A DNA stretch of 64,000 nucleotides, from positions 1-64,000 of the forward strand of contig JADJTW010000002.1 of the NCBI GenBank assembly GCA_016710965.1, written 5' to 3'. This DNA comes from Flavobacteriales bacterium (GTDB lineage Bacteria; Bacteroidota; Bacteroidia; Flavobacteriales_F; PHOS-HE28). The position numbers and the translations under genes are program-made. This document shows, one piece after another, positions 18,081-26,981 of this stretch (position 1 is the first letter of the stretch; each line of letters opens with the position of its first letter). The notes beneath the pieces are model-generated. The model worked only from the letters and a program-made list of their open reading frames with translations, was not told the origin of the DNA and ran no database searches.

Positions 18081-19118
18081 CTAGGGAACCGTAACGGGCC
18101 AGGCCCGAGTGGTCCAGACCTCGTATCCCGATCGGCCATCGTCGGTGATCAAGTAGGCCTCTACATCTTGCCGTGCATCCAGCCACACCTTCGCATCCTC
18201 CGTCCCCATCACCATCATCGCGGTGGCCAGTGCATCGGCAGTAGCGCAATCATTCGCGATCACACTTGCGCTCAACAGGGAATTCATCGCAGGCCTTCCC
18301 GTGCGTGGATCAATGGTATGGCCGTACCGTTTGCCGCCTACCTCGATGAATTTGCGGTAGTTGCCACTGGTGGCCATGCTCCGGCCAGCGAGAGGCACCA
18401 CCGCTTGTTGCACGTGCTCGCTCCCCTCCATCGGCTTATCGATCTGAATCGTCCACGCGGTACCGCGCTCATTGGTGCCCGAAGCACGCACCTCCCCACC
18501 CACTTCGACCATGTATCGATCGATGCCGCGCACTTCGAGCAGCATGGCGAGCATATCCACCGTGTAGCCCTGCGCAATGCCGTTCGGATCGAACTGCACG
18601 CACGGTTCTTCCTTGCGGAAGCGTGAACCGTCCCATGAGGGCGGCCATCTGATCAGGTCCATGCCCACGCACTTCCGCAATTCCATGATGGACGAGGTAT
18701 CCAACGCTGCCCGACCCTCTTTTCCCAATCCCCACGCCCTGACCAATGGGAGGACGGTGGGGTCGAAGGCACCCTCCGACTCCGACCAGAACTGCCTGGA
18801 CAATGCCAGCACGACTTGAAAGTGCCTGTCATTCGCGACGAAGGTGTCCGCTGCGGCGTTGAAGCGCGTCACCGTGCTGGTGCTGTCCCACAGGCTTAGG
18901 CTGTGATCGACCACACGGAACAGACTGTCCACGGGAGTGCTCAGATCGCGGCCCAGTGAATCGAGATAGGTGATGGTGAACGTGGTGCCTTGGGCTTCGC
19001 CCTTGAGCGTCGTCCAAGGCTCCTCAGCGTTGCATGCGCAGAACAGTGCCCCCAGGAGCAGGAATGAAAAGCCCCGCACGAGGCGGGACTTTCCGAAGCT
19101 GTTCGTGCCGGGCATCAT
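18081..19118 (-). CDS. apbE: FAD:protein FMN transferase ApbE
   Basis: 345-residue exported flavin transferase that attaches FMN to Thr of NqrB and NqrC. A hydrophobic leader (FSFLLLGALFCAC) looks like a lipoprotein or uncleaved signal. Family landmarks are TTFTITY, SLSLWDSTS, AFDPTVLPLV, FDPNGIAQGY, VEVGGEVRASG, YGHTIDPRTG and CATADALATAMMVMG (Mg site). It is the last gene of the nqr operon. Its ATG (19118) overlaps the nqrF stop as ATGA. Its 5' end contains a strong terminator-like hairpin at 19068-19092. Confidence 0.96.
   Translation of the reverse strand: MMPGTNSFGKSRLVRGFSFLLLGALFCACNAEEPWTTLKGEAQGTTFTITYLDSLGRDLSTPVDSLFRVVDHSLSLWDSTSTVTRFNAAADTFVANDRHFQVVLALSRQFWSESEGAFDPTVLPLVRAWGLGKEGRAALDTSSIMELRKCVGMDLIRWPPSWDGSRFRKEEPCVQFDPNGIAQGYTVDMLAMLLEVRGIDRYMVEVGGEVRASGTNERGTAWTIQIDKPMEGSEHVQQAVVPLAGRSMATSGNYRKFIEVGGKRYGHTIDPRTGRPAMNSLLSASVIANDCATADALATAMMVMGTEDAKVWLDARQDVEAYLITDDGRSGYEVWTTRAWPVTVP
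19068..19092 (-). terminator. Terminator-like hairpin inside the apbE 5' end
   Basis: Inverted repeat of AAAG-x-CCCGC against GCGGG-x-CTTT with a 5-base loop and one internal mismatch. On the minus strand the right arm GCGGGGCTTTT runs into TTCATTCCT, like an intrinsic terminator. It lies about 25 bases inside apbE, within its leader-peptide codons, just after nqrF. It may attenuate apbE relative to nqrF. Confidence 0.45.
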
Positions 19119-20422
19119 CCGCCGAAATCGTCGAAGGCCACGTTCTCCTTCGGCACGCCCCAGTCGTCCACCATCTTCAGCACAGCGGCGTTCATCATGG
19201 GCGGTCCACAGAAATAGAACTCGATGTCCTCTGGGCTCTCGTGCTTCTTCAGGTACTGGTCGATCACTGCCTGGTGTACGAAGCCGGTGAACCCGTCGCC
19301 CTCGGGATCGTTCACGTCCTTCTTCACCTTCCAGTTGTCATCGGGATGCGGTTCGCTGAGCACCACGAAGAACTTGAAGTTGGGGAACTGCCGCGCAATG
19401 CTGTTGAAATGCTCCAGGTAGAAGAGCTCGCGCTTGCTCCTGCCACCGTACCAATAGGTCACCTTGCGACCGCTCTTGAGCGTATGGAACAGATGGAAGA
19501 GGTGCGAACGCATGGGGGCCATGCCAGCGCCGCCGCCGATGTAGAGCATCTCGGCGCCAGTGTCCTTGATGAAGAACTCGCCGTACGGCCCGCTGATGGT
19601 GACCTTGTCGCCGGGCTTGCAGTTGAATACGAAGCTGCTGCAGATGCCGGGGTTCACGTCCATCCAGCCGTTCTTCGCGCGGTCCCAAGGCGGGGTGGCG
19701 ATGCGGATGTTGAGCATGATGATGTTGCCCTCCGCCGGGTGATTCGCCATGGAGTAGGCGCGGAAAATGGGCTCGGGGTTCTTCATCTTCAGGTCCCAGA
19801 GCTTGTACTTGTCCCACTCGGGCTTGAAGTCCTGCGGATCGCGGCCCAGTGCCACCAGCTCGGGGTGCGCCGTGATGTCCATGTCCTTGAACTCGACCTC
19901 GCAGGGCGGCACATCGATCTGGATGTAACCGCCGGCCTCGAACTCCAGGTGCTCGCCCGGCGGCAGCTTCACCACGAATTCCTTGATGAAACTGGCCACG
20001 TTGTAGTTGCTGACCACTTCGCACTCCCACTTCTTGATGCCGAAGATCTCCTCGGGCACCTTGATGTCCATGTCCTGCTTCACCTTCACCTGGCAACCCA
20101 GTCGCCAATGATCGGCAATGGCCTTGCGACTGAAGTAAGGTACTTCCGTAGGCAGGATCTCGCCACCGCCTTCGAGCACCTGGCATTTGCACATGGCGCA
20201 GGTACCGCCGCCGCCGCAGGCGCTTGGAAGGAAGATCTTCTGCTCACTGAGCGTGCTCAGCAAGGTGCTGCCAGCGCTCACTTCGATGGTCTTCTCGCCG
20301 TTGATCCGGATCTTCACCGGACCGCTTGCGGTGAGCTTGGTCTTGGCGTACAGCAGGATGCTGACGAGCGCCAATGTGACGACCAGGAAGACCGCCAGCG
20401 TGATGAGGATGGTGCTGCCCAT
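19115..20422 (-). CDS. nqrF: Na+-translocating NADH:quinone reductase subunit F
   Basis: 435-residue electron-entry subunit. An N-terminal membrane anchor (about 4-25) is followed by a ferredoxin-like 2Fe-2S domain (SACGGGGTCAMCKCQV, then RLGCQV). The FAD-binding barrel carries FRAYSMAN. The NADH-binding domain carries YIGGGAGMAPMRSHLFH, YWYGGRSKRELF and EFYFCGPPMM. It passes electrons from NADH via FAD and the 2Fe-2S centre to the rest of Na+-NQR. Length is normal. Six bases follow nqrE; its stop overlaps the apbE start. Confidence 0.98.
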   Translation of the reverse strand: MGSTILITLAVFLVVTLALVSILLYAKTKLTASGPVKIRINGEKTIEVSAGSTLLSTLSEQKIFLPSACGGGGTCAMCKCQVLEGGGEILPTEVPYFSRKAIADHWRLGCQVKVKQDMDIKVPEEIFGIKKWECEVVSNYNVASFIKEFVVKLPPGEHLEFEAGGYIQIDVPPCEVEFKDMDITAHPELVALGRDPQDFKPEWDKYKLWDLKMKNPEPIFRAYSMANHPAEGNIIMLNIRIATPPWDRAKNGWMDVNPGICSSFVFNCKPGDKVTISGPYGEFFIKDTGAEMLYIGGGAGMAPMRSHLFHLFHTLKSGRKVTYWYGGRSKRELFYLEHFNSIARQFPNFKFFVVLSEPHPDDNWKVKKDVNDPEGDGFTGFVHQAVIDQYLKKHESPEDIEFYFCGPPMMNAAVLKMVDDWGVPKENVAFDDFGG

Positions 20423-20428
20423 GCGTGA

Positions 20429-21043
20429 TCAGATCTTGATGCCCATGAAGGCCATGAAGGCGATGCCCATGAGGCCGGTGAGGATGAAGGTGATGCCGAG
20501 CCCTTTGAGCGGCTTGGGCACGTCGCTGTAGCGGATCTTCTCACGGATGGCAGCGATGGCCACGATGGCCAGGAACCAGCCCACTCCGCTGCCCACTGCG
20601 AAGACGCTCGCTTCGCCGATGGTGCTGTACTGGCGCTCCTGCATGAAGAGCGCGCCACCGAGGATAGAGCAGTTCACGGCGATCAGCGGCAGGAAGATGC
20701 CGAGGGCGCCGTAGAGCGCCGGTGCGAATTTCTCCACGATCATCTCCACCAGTTGAACGATAGCAGCCACCACTGCGATGAACATGATGAAAGAGAGGAA
20801 GCTCAGGTCCACATCGGCGAATTGCGGTCCCAGCCAGGCCAGCGCACCGCCCTTGAGCACGTAGTTCTCCAGCAGGTAGTTCACCGGCACGGTAACGCCG
20901 AGCACGAAGATCACCGCTGCTCCCAGGCCCACGGCCGTCTTCACCGTCTTGCTCACCGCCAGGTACGAGCACATGCCCAGGAAGTAGGCGAAGATCATGT
21001 TCTCGATGAAGATCGCCTTGACGAAGATGTTGATCAGGTTCAT
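20429..21043 (-). CDS. nqrE: Na+-translocating NADH:quinone reductase subunit E
   Basis: 204-residue, six-helix membrane subunit (NqrDE/RnfAE family). Two cysteines expected to ligate the intramembrane iron centre with NqrD are present, in FLGMCSYLAVS and in AVNCSILGGALF. The GSGVGWFLAIVAIAAIREK segment and the hydrophobic C-terminus are typical. 13 bases separate it from nqrD. Confidence 0.97.
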   Translation of the reverse strand: MNLINIFVKAIFIENMIFAYFLGMCSYLAVSKTVKTAVGLGAAVIFVLGVTVPVNYLLENYVLKGGALAWLGPQFADVDLSFLSFIMFIAVVAAIVQLVEMIVEKFAPALYGALGIFLPLIAVNCSILGGALFMQERQYSTIGEASVFAVGSGVGWFLAIVAIAAIREKIRYSDVPKPLKGLGITFILTGLMGIAFMAFMGIKI

Positions 21044-21056
21044 GTTCCTCGCTGGA

Positions 21057-21734
21057 TTACTGTTCGATCAACTTCGTGTTCCTCGATCGCTGCACCCAGA
21101 TGATGATGCCCACGAGCACCAGTGCCATCGGCGGCAGGATCATCATGTTGTTGTTGAAATAGGCGCCGCCGTTCACCGCGTACCAGCTCTCCGGGATCAG
21201 GCGCACGCCCATGACCGAGCCGTTGCCGGTGACCTCACGAACCACCCCGACCGCAAGAAGTATCCACGCGTAGCCGAGCGAGTTGCCAAGGCCATCGAGC
21301 GCGCTGGGCCACACCTTGTTCCCCATGGCGAAGGCTTCGTAACGGCCCATGAGGATGCAGTTGGTGATGATCAGCCCCACGTACACGCCCACCTGTTTGC
21401 TCACATCATACACGTAGGCCTTCAGCACGATGTCCACCAGCGTAACCAGGCCGGCGGCGATCACGAGCTGCGCGATGATGCGGATACGGCCCGGGATGAG
21501 ATTGCGCAGCGCGCTGATGACCATGTTGCCCACGACCACCACGGCCAGCACGCTGAGGCTCATCACCACGGCGTTCTGCACCTTCACGGTGATGGCCAGC
21601 GCCGAACAGATGCCCAGCACTTGCACGGTGATGGGGTTGTTGTCGTTCAGCGGGTCGGTGATCAGCTTGCGGTTCTTCTTGCTGAAGAGGCCTTCGGCCG
21701 GTTTCACCTCGGGGGCGGCTACCGCAGTGCTCAT
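21057..21734 (-). CDS. nqrD: Na+-translocating NADH:quinone reductase subunit D
   Basis: 225-residue polytopic subunit homologous to NqrE. The conserved cysteines occur in VLGICSALAIT and IITNCILMGRYEAFAM. The N-terminal 30 residues are hydrophilic (KPAEGLFSKKNRKLI). ATG 21734 overlaps the nqrC stop as ATGA. With NqrE it forms the shared iron site on the electron path. Confidence 0.97.
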   Translation of the reverse strand: MSTAVAAPEVKPAEGLFSKKNRKLITDPLNDNNPITVQVLGICSALAITVKVQNAVVMSLSVLAVVVVGNMVISALRNLIPGRIRIIAQLVIAAGLVTLVDIVLKAYVYDVSKQVGVYVGLIITNCILMGRYEAFAMGNKVWPSALDGLGNSLGYAWILLAVGVVREVTGNGSVMGVRLIPESWYAVNGGAYFNNNMMILPPMALVLVGIIIWVQRSRNTKLIEQ

Positions 21735-22573
21735 GGTTGAACGGATTGAGAGGTGATGCTGCTATCGATCGCCAGCGTGTCTGCCAGAAGCGCATCCGGC
21801 ACGGTGGTGATCACTTCCGCGGTCGGTGGCGCGATCGTGCTCTTCAGATACAAGTCGTAGGTGGCCAGCAATCGCATAAGCATCTCATCCACTCCCTGGC
21901 TGGTGATGGTGCCTCCGCTGATGCCATCGACGCCATGCGGGTCTGTGGTCTGGCTGCCGCCCTTGTACACATGGATGCCTGCGTACGAACCATCGTCGCC
22001 GGTGATGGTCTTGCCCGGGAACTGCTCGTAGAAGAACGGCGTGGCGATCTCGGCACCCAAGCCCGGAGTCTCGCCCTTGTGATCGAAAGTGGCGCCATAG
22101 ATCGTGCGGCCATCGGCCTCCACGGAGAGATAGCCCCAAATGGGACCCCACAGGCCAGTGCCCACTACAGGGAGCACGTACAACTGCTTGCCGTCGATCG
22201 TGGCGGTGTACACCGGGAAATGCATGTCCTCGGCCTTCACCACGCCCGCTTTCCAGTCCTTGTATTGCTTCAGTACATCCAGTGCGAAAGCAACGCCCGT
22301 GACCGGATCGTTGTTCCCGGCCTCAACACGCATGCCCTGCGCATCGAGCAGGAAGGCTTCCCCCACCAGTTCCTTGTATTTCTCCGGTGCCGCATCGCGC
22401 TCCACCTTCACCTTCATGCTCGCCAGGATGTTCTGCATCTTCTCGCGGCGCACGTTCTCATCGTAGGCCGGTTTCAGCGCAAGGAAGGTCACCGCCAGCA
22501 GGCTTCCCACCACCACCACCAGCACGGTGGCGAAGATGAAGGTGAACGAGTTGCTGTTCTTGTCGAAGGCCAT
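21731..22573 (-). CDS. nqrC: Na+-translocating NADH:quinone reductase subunit C (covalent FMN)
   Basis: 280 residues: one N-terminal transmembrane helix (FTFIFATVLVVVVGSLLAV) and a periplasmic FMN-binding domain. The ApbE target motif appears as DGISGGTITSQ, with Thr of SGGT the expected phosphoester-linked FMN site (the usual form is SGAT). Other landmarks are GLWGPIWGYLSVE and GETPGLGAEI. The C-terminal extension after the FMN motif is about 50 residues. Eleven bases separate it from nqrB; its stop overlaps the nqrD start. Confidence 0.97.
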   Translation of the reverse strand: MAFDKNSNSFTFIFATVLVVVVGSLLAVTFLALKPAYDENVRREKMQNILASMKVKVERDAAPEKYKELVGEAFLLDAQGMRVEAGNNDPVTGVAFALDVLKQYKDWKAGVVKAEDMHFPVYTATIDGKQLYVLPVVGTGLWGPIWGYLSVEADGRTIYGATFDHKGETPGLGAEIATPFFYEQFPGKTITGDDGSYAGIHVYKGGSQTTDPHGVDGISGGTITSQGVDEMLMRLLATYDLYLKSTIAPPTAEVITTVPDALLADTLAIDSSITSQSVQP

Positions 22574-22583
22574 GGCTGGAGCG

Positions 22584-23759
22584 TTAGGCGGTTTGCACGG
22601 CGCGCTTGAGGCGACGCTTGATGTTGGCCTGCACCACGTAGTGGTCGATCAGCGGCGCCATCACGTTCATGAAGAGGATCGCGAGCATCATGCCCTCGGG
22701 GTAGGCCGGGTTCACCACGCGGATGAGGATGGCCATGAAACCGATGAGGAATCCGTAGATCCACTTGCCGGTATTGGTCTGTGCGGCAGTCACCGGGTCG
22801 GTGGCCATGAAGACAAGGCCGAACATGAATCCGCCGAGCATCAGTTGGTGAAGCACGGGTACTTTCATGTATTCATTGGCCCCGGCCAGGTTGAAGATGA
22901 AAGCCATGGCCGCGCCACCGAGCAAGGTGGCCAGCATGATCCGCCAGCTGCCGATGCCCGTTATGAGCAGGACAGCCGCACCGATCAGGCAGCAGAAGGC
23001 ACTGGTCTCGCCGATGCTGCCAGCCTCTAAGCCCCAGAAAGAGTCCATCATGCTCACCATCTTTTCTGTACCGCCAGTGGCGGCCAGTCCCAACGAGGTG
23101 GCACCACTGAAACCGTCGACCAGCGGCTCGCCCATGTCAGTGAAGGTGCTCACCCACACCTTGTCGCCGCTCATCATGGTGGGGTATGCGAAGAAGAGGA
23201 ACGCGCGAGCCGTAAGCGCCACGTTCACCACGTTCATGCCTGTGCCACCGAACACCTCCTTGCCGATGACCACGGCGAAGGCGGTGCCCACGGCCACCTG
23301 CCAGAGCGGCACCTCCACGGGCATCACCAATGGGATGAGCATGCCGCTCACGAGGAATCCTTCCTGGATGGGATGTCCCTTGATGGTGGTGAAGAGGAAC
23401 TCGATGCCCAAGCCCACGCCATAGCTCACCACCACGATGGGCATCACTTTCACGACGCCGAAGATGAACTTGTAATAGAAGCCAGCGTCCACGTCTAGGA
23501 AGTAGCCCAACGCACGGTAGTGCTGGTGACCCACGTTCCACATGCCGAAGAGCAGACACGGTAGCATCGCCGTTATCACGATGCTCATGGTACGCTTCAG
23601 GTCGATGCCATCGCGGATGTGCGCACCGCTCTCCGTGGCATGGCCGGGCGTGAAGAGGAAGGTCTCCAGTCCATCGAAGACCCAATGCAGCTTGCCCAAT
23701 TTGCCTTCCTTGGCGAAGGCGGGCTTCATCTTATCGACCAGGTTGCGCAGCAGCTTCAT
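22584..23759 (-). CDS. nqrB: Na+-translocating NADH:quinone reductase subunit B (covalent FMN)
   Basis: 391-residue polytopic core subunit (about ten hydrophobic helices). Its FMN-attachment motif VDGFSGATSLG is intact, giving the second ApbE substrate in this operon. The N-terminus (LLRNLVDKMKPAFAKEGKLG) and the GMNVVNVALTARAFLFF helix are family-typical. The subunit carries riboflavin and forms the Na+ pathway. Six bases separate it from nqrA. Confidence 0.98.
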   Translation of the reverse strand: MKLLRNLVDKMKPAFAKEGKLGKLHWVFDGLETFLFTPGHATESGAHIRDGIDLKRTMSIVITAMLPCLLFGMWNVGHQHYRALGYFLDVDAGFYYKFIFGVVKVMPIVVVSYGVGLGIEFLFTTIKGHPIQEGFLVSGMLIPLVMPVEVPLWQVAVGTAFAVVIGKEVFGGTGMNVVNVALTARAFLFFAYPTMMSGDKVWVSTFTDMGEPLVDGFSGATSLGLAATGGTEKMVSMMDSFWGLEAGSIGETSAFCCLIGAAVLLITGIGSWRIMLATLLGGAAMAFIFNLAGANEYMKVPVLHQLMLGGFMFGLVFMATDPVTAAQTNTGKWIYGFLIGFMAILIRVVNPAYPEGMMLAILFMNVMAPLIDHYVVQANIKRRLKRAVQTA

Positions 23760-23765
23760 CGCGGC

Positions 23766-25118
23766 TCAGGTGGTTTCCTTCTTCAGTGAATCGAGCCCCG
23801 CACGTACGATGCTCTGGGAGTTGATCTTGCTGGTGCATACGAACTCGCACAACGCGAAATCCTCGGGGGCCACTTCGTACGCGCCCAGCTTCTCCATGCC
23901 TTCGATGTCGTTGGCCAGGATCGCCTTCAAGAGATGCACGGGGTAGATGTCGAAAGGGAAAACGGCTTCGTACTGGCCGGTCATGACGAAAGCGCGCAAC
24001 TCACCGTTCTGGTTGGTATCGGGGGCGAACTTCTTTCCGGGCATGAGCCACGTGGGGAAGCTGCGGTTGGCGCTGAACGTGTCGAAGCCCGGTGAGGCCC
24101 AACCATCGGTGAGGAAGAACTTGGGCTTGTCGCCCTCGGGCAGCAGGGTCACCTGCGTGTGGTAGCTGCCCAGATAGCCGTCGGCGCCCACGTTATCGCC
24201 GGTAAGCACATTGCCGCTCACCACTCGGACACCTGCGCCCACGGCTCCCACCAGGTCCTTGATGGGCGCACCGATGATGGTGCGCACATACCGCGCGGCC
24301 TTCGCCTCGCTGCCGGTGATGGCCACGGTGCGCGTCGCATCGTACTTGCCGGTGCGGAAAAGACGACCGATGATCAGAACGTCCTCAGCGCCCAAGGTCC
24401 AAACCGTTTCGCCTTTGCTGATCGGCGAGGTAGCATGGATCTGCACGCCCACGTTACCAGCTGGATGCGGGCCATGGTAGGCGGTGATAACCACGTTCTT
24501 GGCATCGAGGAACTCGCGTGCGCTGGTGCGCGGGCTGAGGCCCAGATGCACCTTGCCCTTGGTGAGCTTGGCCAAGGCATCTATCCCGATCTGGAAGTCC
24601 GCATCTTGGTTGCGAACCACGAAATCCAAATCGGGCGCAAGTGGATTGGAATCGAAGGCGGAGATGAAGATGGCCTTGGGTTCCTTGGCCGGATCCGCGA
24701 CGATGTCGAAAGGGCGCTGCCGCAGCAAGGGCCAGATGCCGCTCTTCAACAGCTTCTGCACGATGGTCTCCCGGTTCATCCCCGAAGGGTCGCCCGCTCC
24801 GAAATCCTCGTAGCGCAAGGTCGCATCGGCAAGCACACGCACCTGCAGGATGCGGCGCTTCTCGCCGCGCACCACTTCGGCCACTTCGCCGCTAACGGGA
24901 CTGGTCCAAACCACGCGCTCATTGTACTTGTCGGTGAAGAGCGGGCTGCCGGCCAGCACAGCATCACCGGCTTTCACCAGTACCTTGGGCACCAAGCCGT
25001 GGAAATCGGTCGGTTTGATCGCGACGACCTTCGCGGGTTCCGCTTGCGCAAGGACCTTCTCGGCTTCGCCTTTCAGGCGGATGTCGAGTCCTTTGCGGAT
25101 CCGGACGATGTTGGGCAT
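23766..25118 (-). CDS. nqrA: Na+-translocating NADH:quinone reductase subunit A
   Basis: 450-residue cytoplasmic subunit and first gene of the operon. The N-terminus IRKGLDIRLKGEAE resembles a biotinyl/lipoyl-like domain. Further landmarks are KAGDAVLAGSPLFTDK, ISAFDSNPLAP, TAYHGPHPAGNVGVQIH and FDIYPVHLLKAILAND. ATG 25118 is preceded at about 10 bases by AAAGGTGG, a fair ribosome-binding site. A full-match -7 element lies 31 bases upstream. The gene diverges from the T9SS Plug gene across a gap of about 65 bases. Confidence 0.98.
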   Translation of the reverse strand: MPNIVRIRKGLDIRLKGEAEKVLAQAEPAKVVAIKPTDFHGLVPKVLVKAGDAVLAGSPLFTDKYNERVVWTSPVSGEVAEVVRGEKRRILQVRVLADATLRYEDFGAGDPSGMNRETIVQKLLKSGIWPLLRQRPFDIVADPAKEPKAIFISAFDSNPLAPDLDFVVRNQDADFQIGIDALAKLTKGKVHLGLSPRTSAREFLDAKNVVITAYHGPHPAGNVGVQIHATSPISKGETVWTLGAEDVLIIGRLFRTGKYDATRTVAITGSEAKAARYVRTIIGAPIKDLVGAVGAGVRVVSGNVLTGDNVGADGYLGSYHTQVTLLPEGDKPKFFLTDGWASPGFDTFSANRSFPTWLMPGKKFAPDTNQNGELRAFVMTGQYEAVFPFDIYPVHLLKAILANDIEGMEKLGAYEVAPEDFALCEFVCTSKINSQSIVRAGLDSLKKETT

Positions 25119-25149
25119 GTTTGCTGCCCACCTTTCGGATCGGGCGCGG

Positions 25150-25178
25150 CAAATTTAGAATTGTACCCATATCGCCAA
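25150..25178 (-). promoter_or_regulatory. Promoter of the nqr operon
   Basis: On the minus strand a TTG (25176-25178) and TAAATTTG (25150-25157) are separated by 18 bases. This matches the Bacteroidota -33/-7 arrangement (TTG and TAnnTTTG). The -7 element ends 31 bases before the nqrA ATG. The -33 position lies close to the GTG of the divergent Plug gene, so both genes share this region. Confidence 0.55.
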
Positions 25179-25183
25179 CGGCT

Positions 25184-26554
25184 GTGAAGAAATTGCTCGA
25201 ATCGTTGACCCGCGCGGCTTGCGCAACCCGTTCGGTGGTGCTTCTCGTGGTACCGTTGACCGCCGTGCTGCAAGCCTGCGGGAATACCGCATCAACCGGT
25301 GCAACACCGTCGCCTCCGGCGGGTCCCGACTATTGGTCGCCGCAAGTTCTGGTGGCCGAAGACCGTACCTACTCCCCCACCATCCGAACCGTGCAGTTGT
25401 ACAAGCAAGGCTTCGAGCTGGCGCCGCCGGTGATCGAGCTGAACAGCGCCGAAGCCGTGGTGCTGCGCTTCGACGACCTGCAACCCAACATCGAGAACCT
25501 GTCCTACACCTTGGTCCATTGCAATGCCGACTGGCAGGTGAGCGACCTGCTGCCCGGACAGTACATCGAAGGCGCATACAGCGATTTCATCCCCGCAGGG
25601 AACAACAGCTTCAACACGTTGCAGCCCTTCATCCACTACGAGCTGGTCGTGCCCAACGCCATCATGCGGCCTACGCGCAGCGGCAACTACCTGCTCAAGG
25701 TGTACCGGGGCAGCGACGAGGAGGATCTCGTGCTCACGCGCCGCCTGCTGGTATTCGAGCAGAAGGCGCGCATCGATGCCCGCGTGCAGGCCAGCCGTCA
25801 GGTGGACATGCGCGACGTGGCCCAGCAAGTGGACCTGACCGTGACCACCAACGGCATCAGCGTGCAGGACCCCTTCGGTGATGTGCATGTTGCCATTTTG
25901 CAGAACATGCGTTGGGACGATCTACGGTCGGGACTGAAGCCTCGCTTCGTGCGGGGCACAGAACTGGTGTACGATTTCCCCCAGCAGGGCCTTTTCATGG
26001 GCGGCAATGAGCACCGCAATTTCGACCTGAAGAACTTGCGCTATGCCACCCAGCGCGTGGCTCGGATAACCCCTGGCGCAGGTGAAGGCGTGTACGAAGC
26101 CTGGCTCCTGCCCGAAGAGCGGCGCACCATACGCATGTACAACAATCAGCAGGACATCAACGGCAAGTTCATCGTACGCAACGATCTGGTGGACGGTGAC
26201 CCGCTTGGTGCGGACTACGCGGAAGTCCACTTCACACTGCCCCTGAACGAACAATTGCTGGATGAGGTGTACGTATACGGCCAGTTGAGCGACTTCCAAT
26301 GCCGCAAGGAATTCCGCATGACATGGCTGCCGGAAGAGAAGCGCTACACCGCAACGCTCCTTCTCAAGCAAGGCTTCTATGATTTCAGCTTCGTAACACT
26401 GCCGCGCGGTGCAACGGCGCCCGACATCGGCGCAGTGGAAGGCAGCCATTACCAGACCGAGAACGACTACCTGGTGCTGGTCTATTTCAGCGATCGCCAG
26501 CAGCGCTGCGACCGCCTTGTGGGCGTTCGCTTCCTCAATAGCAGGAAAGGCTGA
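25184..26554 (+). CDS. Type IX secretion system Plug protein (DUF5103 family)
   Basis: About 456 residues. The family, formerly DUF5103 and now T9SS plug domains, includes the protein that closes the SprA translocon when PorV is absent. Family-typical segments include LRFDDLQPNIENLSYTLVHC, YSDFIPAGNNSFNT, HYELVVPN, SGNYLLKVYR and YQTENDYLVLVYF. The start is inferred as GTG 25184 (then KKLLESLTRAA), giving a hydrophobic export signal ending VLQAC; an upstream in-frame TTG is less convincing. It diverges from nqrA. Several T9SS cargo genes lie in the same window, but no other T9SS component does. Confidence 0.85.
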   Translation: MKKLLESLTRAACATRSVVLLVVPLTAVLQACGNTASTGATPSPPAGPDYWSPQVLVAEDRTYSPTIRTVQLYKQGFELAPPVIELNSAEAVVLRFDDLQPNIENLSYTLVHCNADWQVSDLLPGQYIEGAYSDFIPAGNNSFNTLQPFIHYELVVPNAIMRPTRSGNYLLKVYRGSDEEDLVLTRRLLVFEQKARIDARVQASRQVDMRDVAQQVDLTVTTNGISVQDPFGDVHVAILQNMRWDDLRSGLKPRFVRGTELVYDFPQQGLFMGGNEHRNFDLKNLRYATQRVARITPGAGEGVYEAWLLPEERRTIRMYNNQQDINGKFIVRNDLVDGDPLGADYAEVHFTLPLNEQLLDEVYVYGQLSDFQCRKEFRMTWLPEEKRYTATLLLKQGFYDFSFVTLPRGATAPDIGAVEGSHYQTENDYLVLVYFSDRQQRCDRLVGVRFLNSRKG

Positions 26555-26558
26555 ACGA

Positions 26559-26981
26559 TCACTTCCGCTTCCTCTTCTTCCGCTCGTGGATGACGAAGCG
26601 GATGGGAAGATTGTACTGGACACGCACCGGCTTGCCCAACTGCATGCCCGGCGTCCACTTCGGCATGCCCTGCACAACGCGAAGCGCCTCGGCATCGAGC
26701 AAAGGCGAAGCACCACGCAGGATACGCGCATGGCTGAGCGTGCCTTCCTTCTCGATGATGAAGTTGACGTACACCACGCCTTGGATCCCCGCCTCGATGG
26801 CCTTATCGGGGTATTCCACCTCTTTGCCCAGGTACTTGTACATCGCCTCCTGGCCACCTGGGAACTCGGGCATCACCTCAACGATCGTCAATGACGGTTC
26901 TTCCGTCTCCTGGGCACGGAGCGAATGCGCTAGGGAAAGCGCCAGCACGAATGGAAGTGCGAAGTGGACAGGACGCCGCAT
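26559..26981 (-). CDS. Small secreted TonB C-terminal domain protein
   Basis: 140 residues: a signal peptide from ATG 26981 (MRRPVHFALPFVLALSLAHS, cleavage near RAQ), then one TonB_C domain. Its landmarks are PEFPGGQEAMYKYL, EYPDKAIEAGIQGVVYVNF, EKEGTLSHARILRG and PVRVQYNLPIRF. It lacks the N-terminal transmembrane anchor and Pro-rich spacer of a real TonB, so it is a soluble periplasmic or lipoprotein-like member common in Bacteroidota. Its C-terminus is strongly basic (ERKKRKRK). It converges with the Plug gene, four bases between stops. TACTTTAG at 26998-27005 is a 7-of-8 -7-like match. Confidence 0.85.
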   Translation of the reverse strand: MRRPVHFALPFVLALSLAHSLRAQETEEPSLTIVEVMPEFPGGQEAMYKYLGKEVEYPDKAIEAGIQGVVYVNFIIEKEGTLSHARILRGASPLLDAEALRVVQGMPKWTPGMQLGKPVRVQYNLPIRFVIHERKKRKRK

